Below, piece by piece: positions 1-11,720 of a stretch of DNA of 64,000 nt (position 1 is the first letter of the stretch; each line of letters starts with the position of its first letter). Origin of the DNA: Amaranthus tricolor (lineage: Eukaryota > Streptophyta > Magnoliopsida > Caryophyllales > Amaranthaceae); NCBI RefSeq assembly GCF_026212465.1, contig NC_080049.1, forward strand, positions 9,710,052 to 9,774,051, given 5' to 3'. The position numbers and the translations under genes are program-made. The notes beneath the pieces were generated by a model. The model was not told the DNA's origin, made no database searches, and saw only the letters and a program-made list of their open reading frames with translations.

Positions 1-382
1 TTACACATCAATATAATGCATTATTCAATCACTTTTATCTTGAGTTGTGTACAACAAAAAATAATAAAAAATATATATTTTGTCTTACTTATTATCCGTA
101 ACATATAAAATATGCTTGAATGACTAATAATGTCAAAAAAATGCAAGTAAATAGCTAGGAAATAAGGTAGTATTTATATAAAGCCTTAATTTTTTTAACA
201 TAGAATTATTCACTTTTATGTGACATTCAAGAACAATTTAATGGCATGTTTGGAAAAATAGTTTAACTTGTTAGGATTTGTTATTATATATTTAGATATA
301 AAAAGATAGTTGAAACAACTTGTTGTACGTTGTAAATCTTAGCCCCTCCAAAATTTTTTGTCACGTTTTGCCACTGTACAGG
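1..382. other. AT-rich spacer
   Basis: No coding potential or element boundary is recognisable. The sequence is AT-rich with short homopolymer runs typical of intergenic plant DNA. Confidence 0.6.
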
Positions 383-560
383 TCATCATAATCATTATAC
401 CAGTGTATACTCCTGATAAGAAACTATAATAAGAGTGATTTAGAGAAGAAAAGGAGGCAGCAACCTATACACATAAAGAAAAATGCTGTTAAAGAGTCTC
501 TCGACTCAGAAAGATTCTTAGAAAATCCTCAGAAAAAAAGTTCCTGCAATAAAAATGACT
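383..560 (-). mobile_element. Decayed RTE LINE 3' end (copy A)
   Basis: Starts with a degenerate CAT repeat and then follows the 3' untranslated region of the RTE LINE at 15.5 kb in the same order: a CCAGTGTAT word, a GAAACTAT word, an AAGGAGGCAGCAAC block and an AAGAGTCTCTCGACTC block. Many substitutions separate the two. No coding part is present, so this is a heavily 5'-truncated insertion or a SINE sharing that tail. The right boundary is approximate. Confidence 0.5.
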
Positions 561-747
561 GATTGAAGCTGAGCCCTCAAGCTCATATATAACTACTCAA
601 GCTTGGCCTTTAAATGTAAAACTAATAAAATAACTAATCATACAGTCATACAAAATATTGTCGGATATTATCTTCATATCATGCCCACAAGAATACAAAG
701 TAAAAATCATTCTCACCTACTATTAATATGAAAATTTAGAACAATTA

Positions 748-1054
748 CGGTGTATTTGGTTATTGGTAATTATTTATGGTAATAAGAATTATTTATAGTG
801 TAAATTTTTATTATATGTAACATGTCATGGTTATTAAAGTTTGATAATGAAAATGTTTTTTTCCTCAATTTTCCATTACCACATAAGAGGACATTTTCAA
901 ATGATAATGCATTGAAATGAACTTTGTGAAAAAAATAAAATTGTTGAAAGAGAATAAGTATGACCATTAAATTTGTCAATAGATATTCCTACCAAAATTA
1001 CACAAACTTTCTATTATCATTTCTAACATTTAGTACCGATTGCCAAACAAATTG
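748..1054. mobile_element. Tourist-like (PIF/Harbinger) MITE
   Basis: A 307-bp AT-rich segment flanked by TTA on both sides (745-747 and 1055-1057). The ends are imperfect inverted repeats: left CGGTGTATTTGGTTATTGG, right (reverse complement) CAATTTGTTTGGCAATCGG. TTA or TAA duplications with TTTGG-rich termini are typical of Tourist MITEs. Terminal identity is only moderate (about two thirds by eye), so the call could be coincidental. Confidence 0.42.
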
Positions 1055-1213
1055 TTAACATTTTAGATAATTATTTTAATTTTTCAAGAGATCTCTAAAG
1101 ATAAAATTTTAGCGTGTAATTATGTTTCTAAAATAAGAATAATATTAAATTACATTAAAAATATACACAAAATTATTTCTTGTATAAAATATATAACCTT
1201 TAGGGATTTCCCT

Positions 1214-1218
<5 letters not shown>

Positions 1219-1303
<85 letters not shown>
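1219..1303. repeat. (AT)n microsatellite, about 85 bp
   Basis: An uninterrupted AT dinucleotide run. Open reading frames of alternating Tyr-Ile across it are artefacts. Confidence 0.97.
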
Positions 1304-1305
<2 letters not shown>

Positions 1306-1829
1306 CACTAAATTTAAATAGATAAATATCTGAATGAATATTTTCAGGGCAAAACCCCTATAATATAAATACTCCATAAGGTCATATATCAAAACAAAAT
1401 CTCTTGTCTAATTCAAAAAGTCTTCCCCAATAAAATATTTTATGTAGTTTGTACTTCGCATATAAAATGCAATCACAAGTTTTGGATCTATATCGATTAG
1501 AAAATCAATCATTCACACTTGTTTATTATTTGCATGAAGCGTAATACCCGGCCTCATCGAACAGATGATTACCATGTCCGACGGTTCATTCAAATTTTTT
1601 CGGCGGACTTTAGCCTTACTAGCGCGTTTTTATGAAAAACGTTTCTAATAAATGTGTTCTTAGCAAGTGAGCTCCCAATAAAAAAACCACCTTATTGATA
1701 TAGTTAGTCCATCAATTATTTTTAACGCTCAATTCAAAGTATCACATAAAAGAATAAGACAACAAGTTTAGCTAAAAATACCCATTACTAATAGATATCT
1801 AGTAGTGGATCTAACTCACCAATAACAAG
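1304..1829. other. AT-rich spacer
   Basis: Nothing recognised. A locally less AT-rich patch around 1540-1680 has no open frame or repeat structure I can name. Confidence 0.5.
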
Positions 1830-1831
1830 TA

Positions 1832-2060
1832 CTCCCTCTAATTTACTATTAATTTATTTATTCAATCCTTAATATCTTTAATTGTGTATAACTAAAAATT
1901 ATGAAAAGTTTATATAAATAATCATTGCATTGAAACGAATCATACAAGAATCCACTTGACTATATTTTAACTTATAAATTAATAATAAAATAAAAATTAA
2001 GAATAATAGATGAATAATGTCTAAAAAACAAATGAGACATTAATAATGAATTGAAGGGTG
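1832..2060. mobile_element. Stowaway MITE
   Basis: A 229-bp segment between TA dinucleotides (1830-1831 and 2061-2062). The left end reads CTCCCTCTAATTTACTATT. The reverse complement of the right end reads CACCCTTCAATTCATTATT, so about 19 of 24 bases agree when the TA is included. CTCCCTC termini and a TA duplication are hallmarks of Stowaway (Tc1/mariner-mobilised) MITEs. There is no coding capacity. Confidence 0.6.
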
Positions 2061-2062
2061 TA

Positions 2063-3370
2063 TATTTTATTTATGTAATTAATAATAAATAGTTTATCCA
2101 TGCATCAATTAATTTTAAAGGAAAATTAATCAATCAAAGAAAACCAGCAAGGCAGCATTAACTATATAGATATTCTATTTATGTTTATTAGTTGGAATTT
2201 GTCAGTAGCTAATAAATACTAGTTGTAGACTATGGATTAAACTAGTAAATTAATTAGTAATAGTAAACTTCCTAGTCATTTTTTATATTGATAAAAATAA
2301 ATGATCAATAATCATCAAACAGCTAGCTAAAATAAACTTGCTCTTCATGTGATAGTATAATAATATACTTTATGAACTTTAATTACTTATTTTTATAAAA
2401 TTATAAATGATCTTCAATTTGGGTTTTGCTTACCAGGATTATAAGAAATTATTTGACTTGTTATCTAAATTTATATAATAATACAATAATATATGAACTT
2501 TAAAAAGCAACTTTTGTTAATAAATTTTGTAAAGTTGCACAATAGAAGTCAATGTTATAACAACAATAATATTAATAACTAGTATAGAAATTCGGACAAT
2601 GCACGACTTTTATAAGTATACAATATATAAAAATATAACTTTAAAGAACAATGCAAATATATACAATCGTTATTAAAATTATTGCATATATGGGTTTTTC
2701 AATGTATAAATAAAATACTGATTTTTGTTTTTAAATTATTTACTGAATACTTCACTTTTTCAATCAATTTATTTATTAAATTCTAGGTAAGTTATATAGA
2801 ATTGCAATAATAAATTATGCTCCATGAGATACTAATGTAGCTCTAATTTTAAAAATAATCAAATTCTAAATTAGATAATATTGTTATATAATCAACTATA
2901 ATCCACTAAAATAATTACATTTGTTATGTCTCTTTAGAGGATGACACTTGGAATTTTCCAATATTTTTATAGTGTTGTATGATTGTATGATATGATATGA
3001 TATGATATTTTAAAAATAATTAAATTTAAAATTAAGTGATATTGTTATGTAATCAACTATTAATCTATTAATATGGAACCAATTATCCCAAACATATTAT
3101 TGTCATGTTGAATCATAAATAGCTAGCGAAGTAAATTTCCCTCAAATAAAACCAAATTAGATTTTGGAAATAATGGTTGTCTATCATATCAAGTTGTGTT
3201 TAGTTACCCTCTTCTATAACTTCATATTTTAGCTCATACGAATATTTTCATATTTTAGCCCCTCCCTTCATATTTCTAAATGCAATACACTATAAAGTAA
3301 GAGTTTATTAGAGAAGGTGACAAATTTGAGAAATAAAGTAAAGAGTAACATATTAGGAGTAATTTATTCA
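2063..3370. other. AT-rich spacer
   Basis: No gene found. It contains a short ATATG repeat near 2980-3008 and otherwise unstructured AT-rich DNA. Confidence 0.55.
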
Positions 3371-3398
3371 ATCTTATCTTATCTTATCTTATCTTATA
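3371..3398. repeat. (CTTAT)n pentanucleotide repeat
   Basis: Five near-perfect tandem copies of a CTTAT-type unit. Confidence 0.9.
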
Positions 3399-3562
3399 TA
3401 TTATAAATTCTGAACAAAAGGGACATCAAAAATATCAATAGCATGTAATATACAAACAAAACACACATGTAACAACATTATATGGTACGATTGAAGATTT
3501 TTTCAATTACTACTACTTTCAATTGTTATCAAGAACATACGAGTTCACCAATTTTAGAATAC

Positions 3563-3676
3563 CACCATCATTGTCATCATTATACCCAATGTATTTCGCT
3601 TATAGGAACTATGATTGGATATGAGGAGGAAGGAAGGTGGCAACTCATATCATGCATATCCAAGAAGTCGTAAAAG
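3563..3676 (-). mobile_element. Decayed RTE LINE 3' end (copy B)
   Basis: A degenerate CAT repeat is followed by TATACCCAATGTAT, a GGAACTATGATTGG block, GAGGAAGGAAGGTGGCAAC and a TCATA tract. These are the same blocks and order as the 3' region of the RTE LINE at 15.5 kb. The 63-codon frame that crosses it is incidental. Confidence 0.5.
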
Positions 3677-3984
3677 GTTTTATATGAGATTATTTAGGCA
3701 ATTTTTCTATAGTTAATCAACATATTTCTAAGCGGGTGTTTATTGTCAAAGGTTTAAATTTTTAGGTTTCCATTTATTATACCATCTTTATTGGAACCTT
3801 CATTTATACATGTCACCCTTTTCATATATATTATTTTAATCATTTCGATTTATCATCTACAAGATAGGATTGCATTGTTTATTCTTATGATATGTTAGGT
3901 ACAAAAGATCTTATGATTTGTTGTATATTACTCCCCATCTATTTCTACAAATAATTATATTAATTATATTAGGAACAAGTTTCG

Positions 3985-4195
3985 TATGAGACCGTCTCAG
4001 TATAAGACGAACCTATTTAATTTTATTTATTTTTCTAATTGATTATTTCAAAATTATATTGTAAGTGACACTTTAAGTTTATATAAGCCATCATTTTTAA
4101 ATTATAAAATTATCACCTTAAAACATGTAAGTGATCATTTTATTAAGATTATAACTTATAAGGGGTTACTATAAGACATTAAGTATATATTAAAC
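3985..4195. repeat. GAGACCGTCTCA-flanked AAGTGATCA-type repeat
   Basis: A GAGACCGTCTCAGTATAAGAC motif is followed within 60 bp by degenerate GTAAGTGACACTTTAAG and GTAAGTGATCATTTTA units. These resemble the large array at 31.6-32.2 kb, so this is probably a short dispersed member of that family. Confidence 0.5.
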
Positions 4196-5004
4196 GAGTC
4201 TAATAAAAATACATTTGAGAATTTGTGTAATAATAAAACTTTGTTATTTTTACCTTAAAATAATAGTATCTGGTAAAATTAAGCTTTGCCAACATATAAG
4301 TTCAATTTAGTGAAAATAGTAGTTCAAATAAAAAGAAAATAATATAAATCAATAAAAGTAAATTTACTTTAGTAGTAATACTTAAGTTTAGTAAGCAAAA
4401 CAAGTTTAATTCACACAAAAATTTTATTTTAGCTAATTTAAGATGAAGATTATAGAGCTAAGTACCTTATAATATGTTCACAACTTATAATCATATCATA
4501 CTATATCATCATAATTATAAATAATAAATACGAATCATTTTAATTATAAATCATAAATACTAATAAAAATATTAGTAAATGAAAAAAGTCATTCTATTCT
4601 AATATTTAATTCTAGTAAAATAATAGAAAATGACAAACACTATTCTTAAGAGCACTTACATATGGAGAAAATGACCAGGTGTCAATATCTAAAAAAAAAA
4701 AATTTGAAATGTCATCGATTAATTTTAATAATTCATTTAAAACTTGAACTACAAAAAGTAATCCATATAATTATTACAACATTTATATAATTACCAGAAT
4801 TAGGATTGATGTATATAATTGATTTATAAAAGTTATCTATTTAGTAAATAAAAAAAAATTAATTTAGATAAAGATCTTAATTATAATCATCAGATGTTTT
4901 TCAATCTTCTAAACATAGCTATAGATAATCATTATCACTTCTTGAAAAATTCATAACTATATATAGTTAAATTGGCGGAATTAATATCTAAATAGTTGAG
5001 AGTA
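4196..5004. other. AT-rich spacer
   Basis: Nothing recognised beyond AT-rich unstructured DNA. Confidence 0.5.
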
Positions 5005-5005
5005 T

Positions 5006-5185
5006 TATCATCATCATCATTCAACTCCGTATATCCTGCTCATAGAAAAAACTATGGATAAGGCATGGGAAGGAAAAGACAGTGACAACTCATACTCATA
5101 AAGGAGAGCGCGGCCAAAGGAGTCCCCGACTCTAGAAAAGTACGTAGACGTAGCTACACGAAAAAGATAAAAGGCCTATAAATAG
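5006..5185 (-). mobile_element. RTE LINE 3' end (copy C)
   Basis: The best preserved short copy. A (CAT)n tract leads into TATCCTGCTCATAG, AACTATGGATAAGGCATGGG, GACAACTCATACTCA, AAAGGAGTCCCCGACTC and TAGCTACACGAAAAAG. All these blocks are shared in order with 15,523-15,690, the 3' end of the RTE LINE. The CAT/ATG tail is typical of RTE-clade 3' ends, so the copy is oriented on the minus strand and is 5'-truncated. Confidence 0.7.
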
Positions 5186-5319
5186 TTGAAAGTATATCCA
5201 AGAATAATATTTACTCCTTAGAAGAAGGATTGGATTAATTGATAAAAAAATCATTTACAATGAAGTAAATTAGTTTAATTTTGGTCAAATAAACTCATTT
5301 AATATCCTCATTCTAGATA

Positions 5320-6047
<728 letters not shown>

Positions 6048-6065
6048 TTACACTAGTGGAAAAAA

Positions 6066-6310
6066 CCTTGTTTGCTGCGTTTTTTTGCCATTATTTGCTG
6101 CGGTTTTGGCCCCCCAGCAATAGTGATAGCAGCAAATGTCCTACTTTAAATGCTGCGGTTCGAAACCGCAGCAAATGAGGGCATTATTTGCTGCGGTCAT
6201 CGGCTAAAACCGCAGCAAATAATGGGTGTTATTTGCTGCGGTCAGGAAAAAAAACCGCAGCAATTAGTGTGGAATTATTTGCTGCGGTCAGGCCTAAAAC
6301 CGCAGCAATA
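6066..6310. repeat. Left subterminal repeat array of the CACTA element
   Basis: At least six ATTTGCTGCGG-type words alternate with four CCGCAGCAA words, so consecutive pairs can fold as hairpins spaced roughly 45 bp apart. In En/Spm the subterminal repeats are the binding sites of the accessory protein. By analogy these are candidate binding sites for the element's own protein. Confidence 0.85.
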
Positions 6311-6536
6311 AGTCTCTTTTTTTTTTTTTTCTTTTTCCGTTTAATCCTTATAATAATGCAATAATATTACAATGTAATAACAGTGATTAATCCAATGATA
6401 ATCACAAATAATCAACATTAATCTCTTTGTAATAATAGACTCTCGCTCGTATATATATAATATAATAGGTACGTACATATATAATATATATACATTAAAT
6501 AAACTATAAAAAATAATCAATACTATTTACAATTTA

Positions 6537-8188
6537 TCAAGGACAAATATTAGCAAGATACACGGCAATCTTGTCTTTTAATTCGCGCATCTCTTCACTT
6601 CTCAAAGCGCGTGTTTCCCTCGGAATGTCGTTTAAAACCTATATTATAATATTAAAATAAAAGCTATTAATATAAAAACATTAGGTTTTACCAATAATAT
6701 ATTTAATTAAGATTGGAGTGCTTGGCATCGACTTTGACCCAGTCGACACCTTTGCTGAGGAACCGACCTCTCTACAAGATCCCTTTGGACTCTTTTGCTA
6801 TTTCAATTTATACAATTAAATTAATGTGAGCATGCAATTAAAAAAATAAAAATAAATAAGGTACAAATGATTCTTACCATGTTAGTGAATTGGACCCAAG
6901 CATATGGCCATGTGATGAAACTACCTAGGGCGTCTGATAGTTTCTCAAGGCTCCATGCTGGCATTGGAATTAGGAGTGAGAAATCTTCAAACCCCTTTAC
7001 AATAGTCTCCACGGCCACACTAATGTGGCCACTTATAACAGGCATTGAATGCACTGTTTGGCCCTCTTTATTTGGCTGTGCCATACCATATGCAACCTCA
7101 GTTAAGTCGCCATCACTAGCAACACCTAATTGAGGCAGCAAAAGAGAACAAGGAGTCGCCTCTTGAAAATTGTGTCGTTTAGTATAATAAGCATCATAAT
7201 AAAATTTTAATTACGCGTTGCAATTTAAATTAATAAGTGCTTATATATTTAAAAACTATGTACCTGTAGCACTGGCTCCGGAGTTGGCTCCGGATTTTGA
7301 GCAACGAAGTTTATGTTTTCCCCTTCAGGGGTATTAGTAAAGAGCTGGGGTGCTACGGGGGTAATGGGCTCGGGTGTTGGCTCGACCAAAGCATTAGAAT
7401 CCCCATGTTGACTTCCCTGATCCTCGACAATCAGGTTTGCCAAGTCCACAATGGGTGCACCCATCTTTTGCAACACGGTGGCCACCTTCGCGAGAACGTC
7501 CTTCGTAATCTCCGCTCGGAGGGTTGCTGCTTCTTCCCGCAGTGCCATTCGGGATTGAGTAGCAACACACTCTTTGCCGAATGCCTTCTGTAACCCCACG
7601 CGGACGCCTCCTTTTCCGACTACCCGCCCACTGTGGTCTTTCCCTAAGACCATATGCAATGCGTCAACATTGCCTTTTGGGGTGAACTCCCCCGTAGCTT
7701 CTTTTTCCTTCCAGCCCATCTGTTCAAATTTATATTTGTTACTGTCAATTAAATTAATTTTAAAATGAAACTAAATGAGTAAAAATAGTAAAGTTGCTTA
7801 CCACAGTATCATTCCATAGAGAGTTTTTCAAACCCTCTGGAACCTCGTTCCATGCGTGCAATATGGAAATCTTGCGGATACATAGGCCCACTTGTTTTCC
7901 ATATTGCCTACGCCATTTTCCGCAGGGTTGACCCAATGCATTGTATTCCAAATGCATTGGTTCTGTGACTTTGAGGTTTTTCGTAGAACCTCGCCCTTTT
8001 CTTTTCTGACTGGTAGTGGGAGCATCCATTGGTGGGGCGTCTTCAGTCTCAAAATCATTGTCTAGAGGTGGAGCGTCTTCAGCCATACACTCGAATCTCA
8101 CAATTTGGTCCTCTTCACTGTCGTAACTACGATGCTCATTATCCGAGGTCTCAATCTCGGGGACAATTTCGTCTCTGAATAGATGCAT
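6537..8188 (-). CDS. CACTA second protein (TnpA / Ptta-En-Spm type), spliced
   Basis: This gene lies downstream of TNP2 on the same strand. Exon 1 runs 8188-7802, from ATG to a GTAAGC donor. Exon 2 runs 7719-7264, after an AACAG acceptor and before a GTACAT donor. Exon 3 runs 7159-6878, after an AAGAG acceptor and before a GTAAGA donor. All these junctions keep phase 0. One or two further exons probably reach the TGA at 6539-6537, but their borders are uncertain. Exon 1 is acidic, then basic, with an ALGQPCGKWRRQYGK stretch and a Trp-rich segment typical of plant Ptta/En/Spm transposases. Exon 2 holds an Arg/Gly-rich patch, an amphipathic helical region likely to multimerise, and a Pro/Thr/Glu tail. 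Exon 3 contains a VAYG...LGSFITWP module that recurs in such proteins. Expected role: binding the subterminal TTGCTGCGG repeats. No stop interrupts exons 1-3. Confidence 0.7.
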
Positions 8189-8396
8189 TATATATCAGTA
8201 CCTGAAAGAGTATGAATAGAAATATATTAGAATATTAGCTAAGTAATATTAAGAATATGACTATCATTTACAATTCTAATACGTACGTTCAACACAATAA
8301 TATATAACAAATAAGTATCTGTGCAAAGTTTCATGCAAAACAAACCAAGTGCCAAAAAAACTTTTAAAAGCTTTAAATTCATACCTTGTGAATCAC

Positions 8397-11300
8397 TTAA
8401 TTCAAATGTATTCCTTCCGTGTGATCTACACGCATATAACCAACATCTACATCATCTACATCATCTTGATCCACTGATATTGGATTGATAAAGGGAGGGG
8501 AGTCTTCAAAAGCTTCATATTCTTCCTCATCCTCAACATCACCTATACCAAGAATGCTTCTTTTTCCCGGTACAACAATAGACCATTTTTTATCAGACGG
8601 GTCTACAATGTAGAATACTTGCTTGGCTTGTGTGGCTAGTATGAATGGCTCCTCACTATCACGCAACCGAGCTAAGTCTACAAGAGTGAATCCACAAGGG
8701 TCGTCATTTTTTATGCATCGTCGATTATTATCTACCCACTTACATTTGAAAAGACCAATATTGAAAGTAGAGTAGTCAAGCTCCCATATTTCATGTACCC
8801 GCCCGTAGTATACCAATTTAGCATCAACCGGCGCTTGATCCTTCGCACTCGCGTAAAATGTAGATGACGCCAAAATAGAAACCCCACTATTCTGTAGATA
8901 CGATGACTTCTTGTCTTGACCCTCAGTCCAAAATGTGAAGCCATTGACATCGTAACCCTCATATTTGTTGACATCATCACGAGGACCAAAAGCTAACCAC
9001 TTAACAATTTTGGATACACCCTTGAGTTCTTCGCATATTACTCGATTATGAAACCAATTAATAAACGTCTTGTTATGCAACTGCATCAATGCCCTATCCC
9101 CTTTAGAAGGATGTTTTGCGCGCAATATATCAAAATGCTCACTCAAAAAAGGATGAACTTCCGGAATATGATGCAACACATACAAGTGTGCTTGTAGAAG
9201 GCTTTCTCGAGGAGGTGTGACCGATTTGGAGCCAATTGTTCCTTTTCCCTCAAGCCTTCCTTCATGTCTAGAGGTGGGAAGTCCAATAGGCTTTGCCATG
9301 GCCAAATACTCGGCTATAAAGTTACTAATCTCATCGCTCACAGTGCCTTGAATCATACTCCCCTCGGGTTGTGCTGGATTCCTCACCTTGTTTCGTGAAA
9401 CACCCATGTGTCTTTCAAAAGGATAACACCACCTTAAAAAAACTGGACCCAAAAGTTTGATCTCACGAACGAGATGGACAATAAGATGAACCATTATGTC
9501 AAAGAAAGAAGGTGGAAAATACATCTCAAACTTGCATAAAGTTACAATCACGTCGAGTTGAAGTGCATCAAGTTTAAAGGGATCAAGAACTTTACTACAA
9601 ATTGTGTTGAAGAACGAACATAGCTCGGTAATAGCATATCTCACATGTTTTGGCAGTATTCCACGGATTTCAATTGGTAAGAACACTTGCATCATTACAT
9701 GGCAATCGTGAGATTTCATGCTTCCCAACTTCAGCTCACCATTTAGGCTAACAAATCTCTTCATGTTGGATGAGTACCCAGACGGAACCTTAATGCCATA
9801 CAAACACTCACAAAATGTCCGCTTCTCTGCTTTGGACAATGTGTAGCAAGCTGGAGGCAAATAAACTTTTTCATTAAGCATCTTCTTCTTACTGCCACCA
9901 ACTTCATCATCAGCTCTATTTCTTTTCTTACTCACCTTAACATGTGCCCACAACTCCGGACGAAGACCCTTACAATCAAACCAATCTCGCACGGCCCTAA
10001 CATCTTTTGTCTTACCCGGAATGTTCATGAGAGTCCCTAGTATGGCATCGCATACATTTTTCTCTATATGCATAACGTCAAGACAATGCCTAACCTGTAG
10101 ATCTCTCCAATATGGAAGCTTCCAAAAGATTGATTCTTTTTTCCATAATCGGCCTTCACCTCCTTGCACTTGCCCTGTTTTACCAAATACAGTCTCAACT
10201 CCCTTAACCTGTTCATAAACCTCATAACCGGTCAACGGTCGACGAGCTACACGGTCCTCAACCTCCCCATTGAACAACTTCTTCTTCTTACGATATTGAT
10301 GGTCTCGTGGGAAGAACTTTCGATGGTGCATGAATACGTGTTTGCACTTAGGAATCCACGTGGATTCCATGTCATCCATACATATCGGGCATGCTTTCTT
10401 CCCTTTGTTCTTATACCCCGATAAGTTGCCATATACCGGAAAATCATTAACGGTGCATAAAAGCATTGCACGCAAGGTGAACTCCTCATTAGCATATGGA
10501 TCAAACACTGAAACGCCTTCATCCCACATCTTTCTCAAATCCTCAACGAGAGGTGCAAGATACACATCTATGTCATTGCCAGGTTGTTTAGGACCTGAGA
10601 TAAGAAGCGAAAGCATTATGTACTTACGCTTCATACACAACCAAGGTGGCAAATTATAGATCACTAAAAATACCGACCAAGTACTATGTTGAGAACTAAG
10701 ATTGCCGAACGGGTTCATTCCATCCGTACATAGTCCGAGCCTTAAATTACGAACCTCATCCCCAAAAGTCTTATACAACCTATCAATACTCTTCCACTCC
10801 GGAGAATCAGATGGATGTGTGAGCAAGTGACCTTTCTTCACCCTATCTGCATGCCACCTCAAATTTAACGCATCTTTCTTTATAGAAAACAAGCGCTTGA
10901 ATCTAGGTATTATTGGAAGATACCACAATACCTTAGCCGGGGGCCCTTTAGCATCCCGAGCCCCTTTACGCTTGTAGCGTGATAACCCACACCTAGGACA
11001 CTCTTCTAAGTTCTCGTTTTCATTCCGATACAACACACAATCATTCGGACACGCATGAATCTTCTGGTACTCTAAGCCGAAAGGACACATGAGCTTTTTG
11101 GCATAATATGTCGACTTTGGAAGTTCATTTCCCTCAGGAAGCATCTCACCTAACGCTTCTAATAACATTGTGAAACTAGCGTCACTCCAATTGAACTTTG
11201 ACTTAATGTTGAAAATTGTCAAGACTGCTGTTAGTTTGGTGAACTTTGTACATCCAGGGTACAAAGGCTTTTGAGAAGCCTCTGTCAACAAGTCAAAAAC

Positions 11301-11720
11301 ACGAGGACGTTTTCCTAACTCATCCTCGACTCCCTCCATCATCTCATCAACACGATCCACATCCTCATCGACATTCTCTTCATCTGTCTCATACCTATCA
11401 ACATGATCTACTACATCCTCATTGACATCGGCCACATTATTGACGCCCTCAACAACACTTTTCTCTTTGTAAACTCCCTCCTCACCATGCCAAACCCAAA
11501 CATGATATTGAGGCCTAAACCCATGTCGAAGTATGTGCTCACTAAGGATATCAACACTATCTACCTTTGATACATTGCCACAACTGACACATGGGTAATA
11601 AAAACCAACTCCCCCCGTCCTAACTTGATGTTCAACCGCAATACTACAAAATTCTAATACGCCATCAATAAATTCCGACGATTCAATGCTTCCATACATC
11701 CAAGAACGATCGTTTGTCAT
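8397..11720 (-). CDS. CACTA transposase, TNP2 family (about 1,107 aa)
   Basis: One uninterrupted frame. I chose the ATG at 11720 (MTNDRSWMYG) because it begins the conserved transposase-associated domain; an ATG 18 codons upstream adds unconserved residues. Domains in order: transposase-associated domain, about residues 1-80, with a CVSC pair; an acidic linker, 95-135; zinc-binding pairs CPNDC (224-228) and CPRC (241-244); the TNP2 catalytic core, about 150-580, including CTDGMNPF (331-338), DVYLAPLVEDL (385-395) and the hallmark CLDVMHIEKNV (546-556); a DUF4218-type segment, about 690-800, with FPPSFFDIMVHL; a DUF4216-type segment, about 980-1050; and an acidic C-terminus. Full-length TNP2 proteins usually contain this set. 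The protein should cut at the CACTA termini. It has no stop or frameshift. Confidence 0.93.
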   Translation of the reverse strand: MTNDRSWMYGSIESSEFIDGVLEFCSIAVEHQVRTGGVGFYYPCVSCGNVSKVDSVDILSEHILRHGFRPQYHVWVWHGEEGVYKEKSVVEGVNNVADVNEDVVDHVDRYETDEENVDEDVDRVDEMMEGVEDELGKRPRVFDLLTEASQKPLYPGCTKFTKLTAVLTIFNIKSKFNWSDASFTMLLEALGEMLPEGNELPKSTYYAKKLMCPFGLEYQKIHACPNDCVLYRNENENLEECPRCGLSRYKRKGARDAKGPPAKVLWYLPIIPRFKRLFSIKKDALNLRWHADRVKKGHLLTHPSDSPEWKSIDRLYKTFGDEVRNLRLGLCTDGMNPFGNLSSQHSTWSVFLVIYNLPPWLCMKRKYIMLSLLISGPKQPGNDIDVYLAPLVEDLRKMWDEGVSVFDPYANEEFTLRAMLLCTVNDFPVYGNLSGYKNKGKKACPICMDDMESTWIPKCKHVFMHHRKFFPRDHQYRKKKKLFNGEVEDRVARRPLTGYEVYEQVKGVETVFGKTGQVQGGEGRLWKKESIFWKLPYWRDLQVRHCLDVMHIEKNVCDAILGTLMNIPGKTKDVRAVRDWFDCKGLRPELWAHVKVSKKRNRADDEVGGSKKKMLNEKVYLPPACYTLSKAEKRTFCECLYGIKVPSGYSSNMKRFVSLNGELKLGSMKSHDCHVMMQVFLPIEIRGILPKHVRYAITELCSFFNTICSKVLDPFKLDALQLDVIVTLCKFEMYFPPSFFDIMVHLIVHLVREIKLLGPVFLRWCYPFERHMGVSRNKVRNPAQPEGSMIQGTVSDEISNFIAEYLAMAKPIGLPTSRHEGRLEGKGTIGSKSVTPPRESLLQAHLYVLHHIPEVHPFLSEHFDILRAKHPSKGDRALMQLHNKTFINWFHNRVICEELKGVSKIVKWLAFGPRDDVNKYEGYDVNGFTFWTEGQDKKSSYLQNSGVSILASSTFYASAKDQAPVDAKLVYYGRVHEIWELDYSTFNIGLFKCKWVDNNRRCIKNDDPCGFTLVDLARLRDSEEPFILATQAKQVFYIVDPSDKKWSIVVPGKRSILGIGDVEDEEEYEAFEDSPPFINPISVDQDDVDDVDVGYMRVDHTEGIHLN

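Noticed and set aside
1150..1392. Tyr-Ile repeat ORF across the (AT)n tract
   Set aside because: Produced by the microsatellite; the same applies at 5,308-5,496 and 56,180-56,471.
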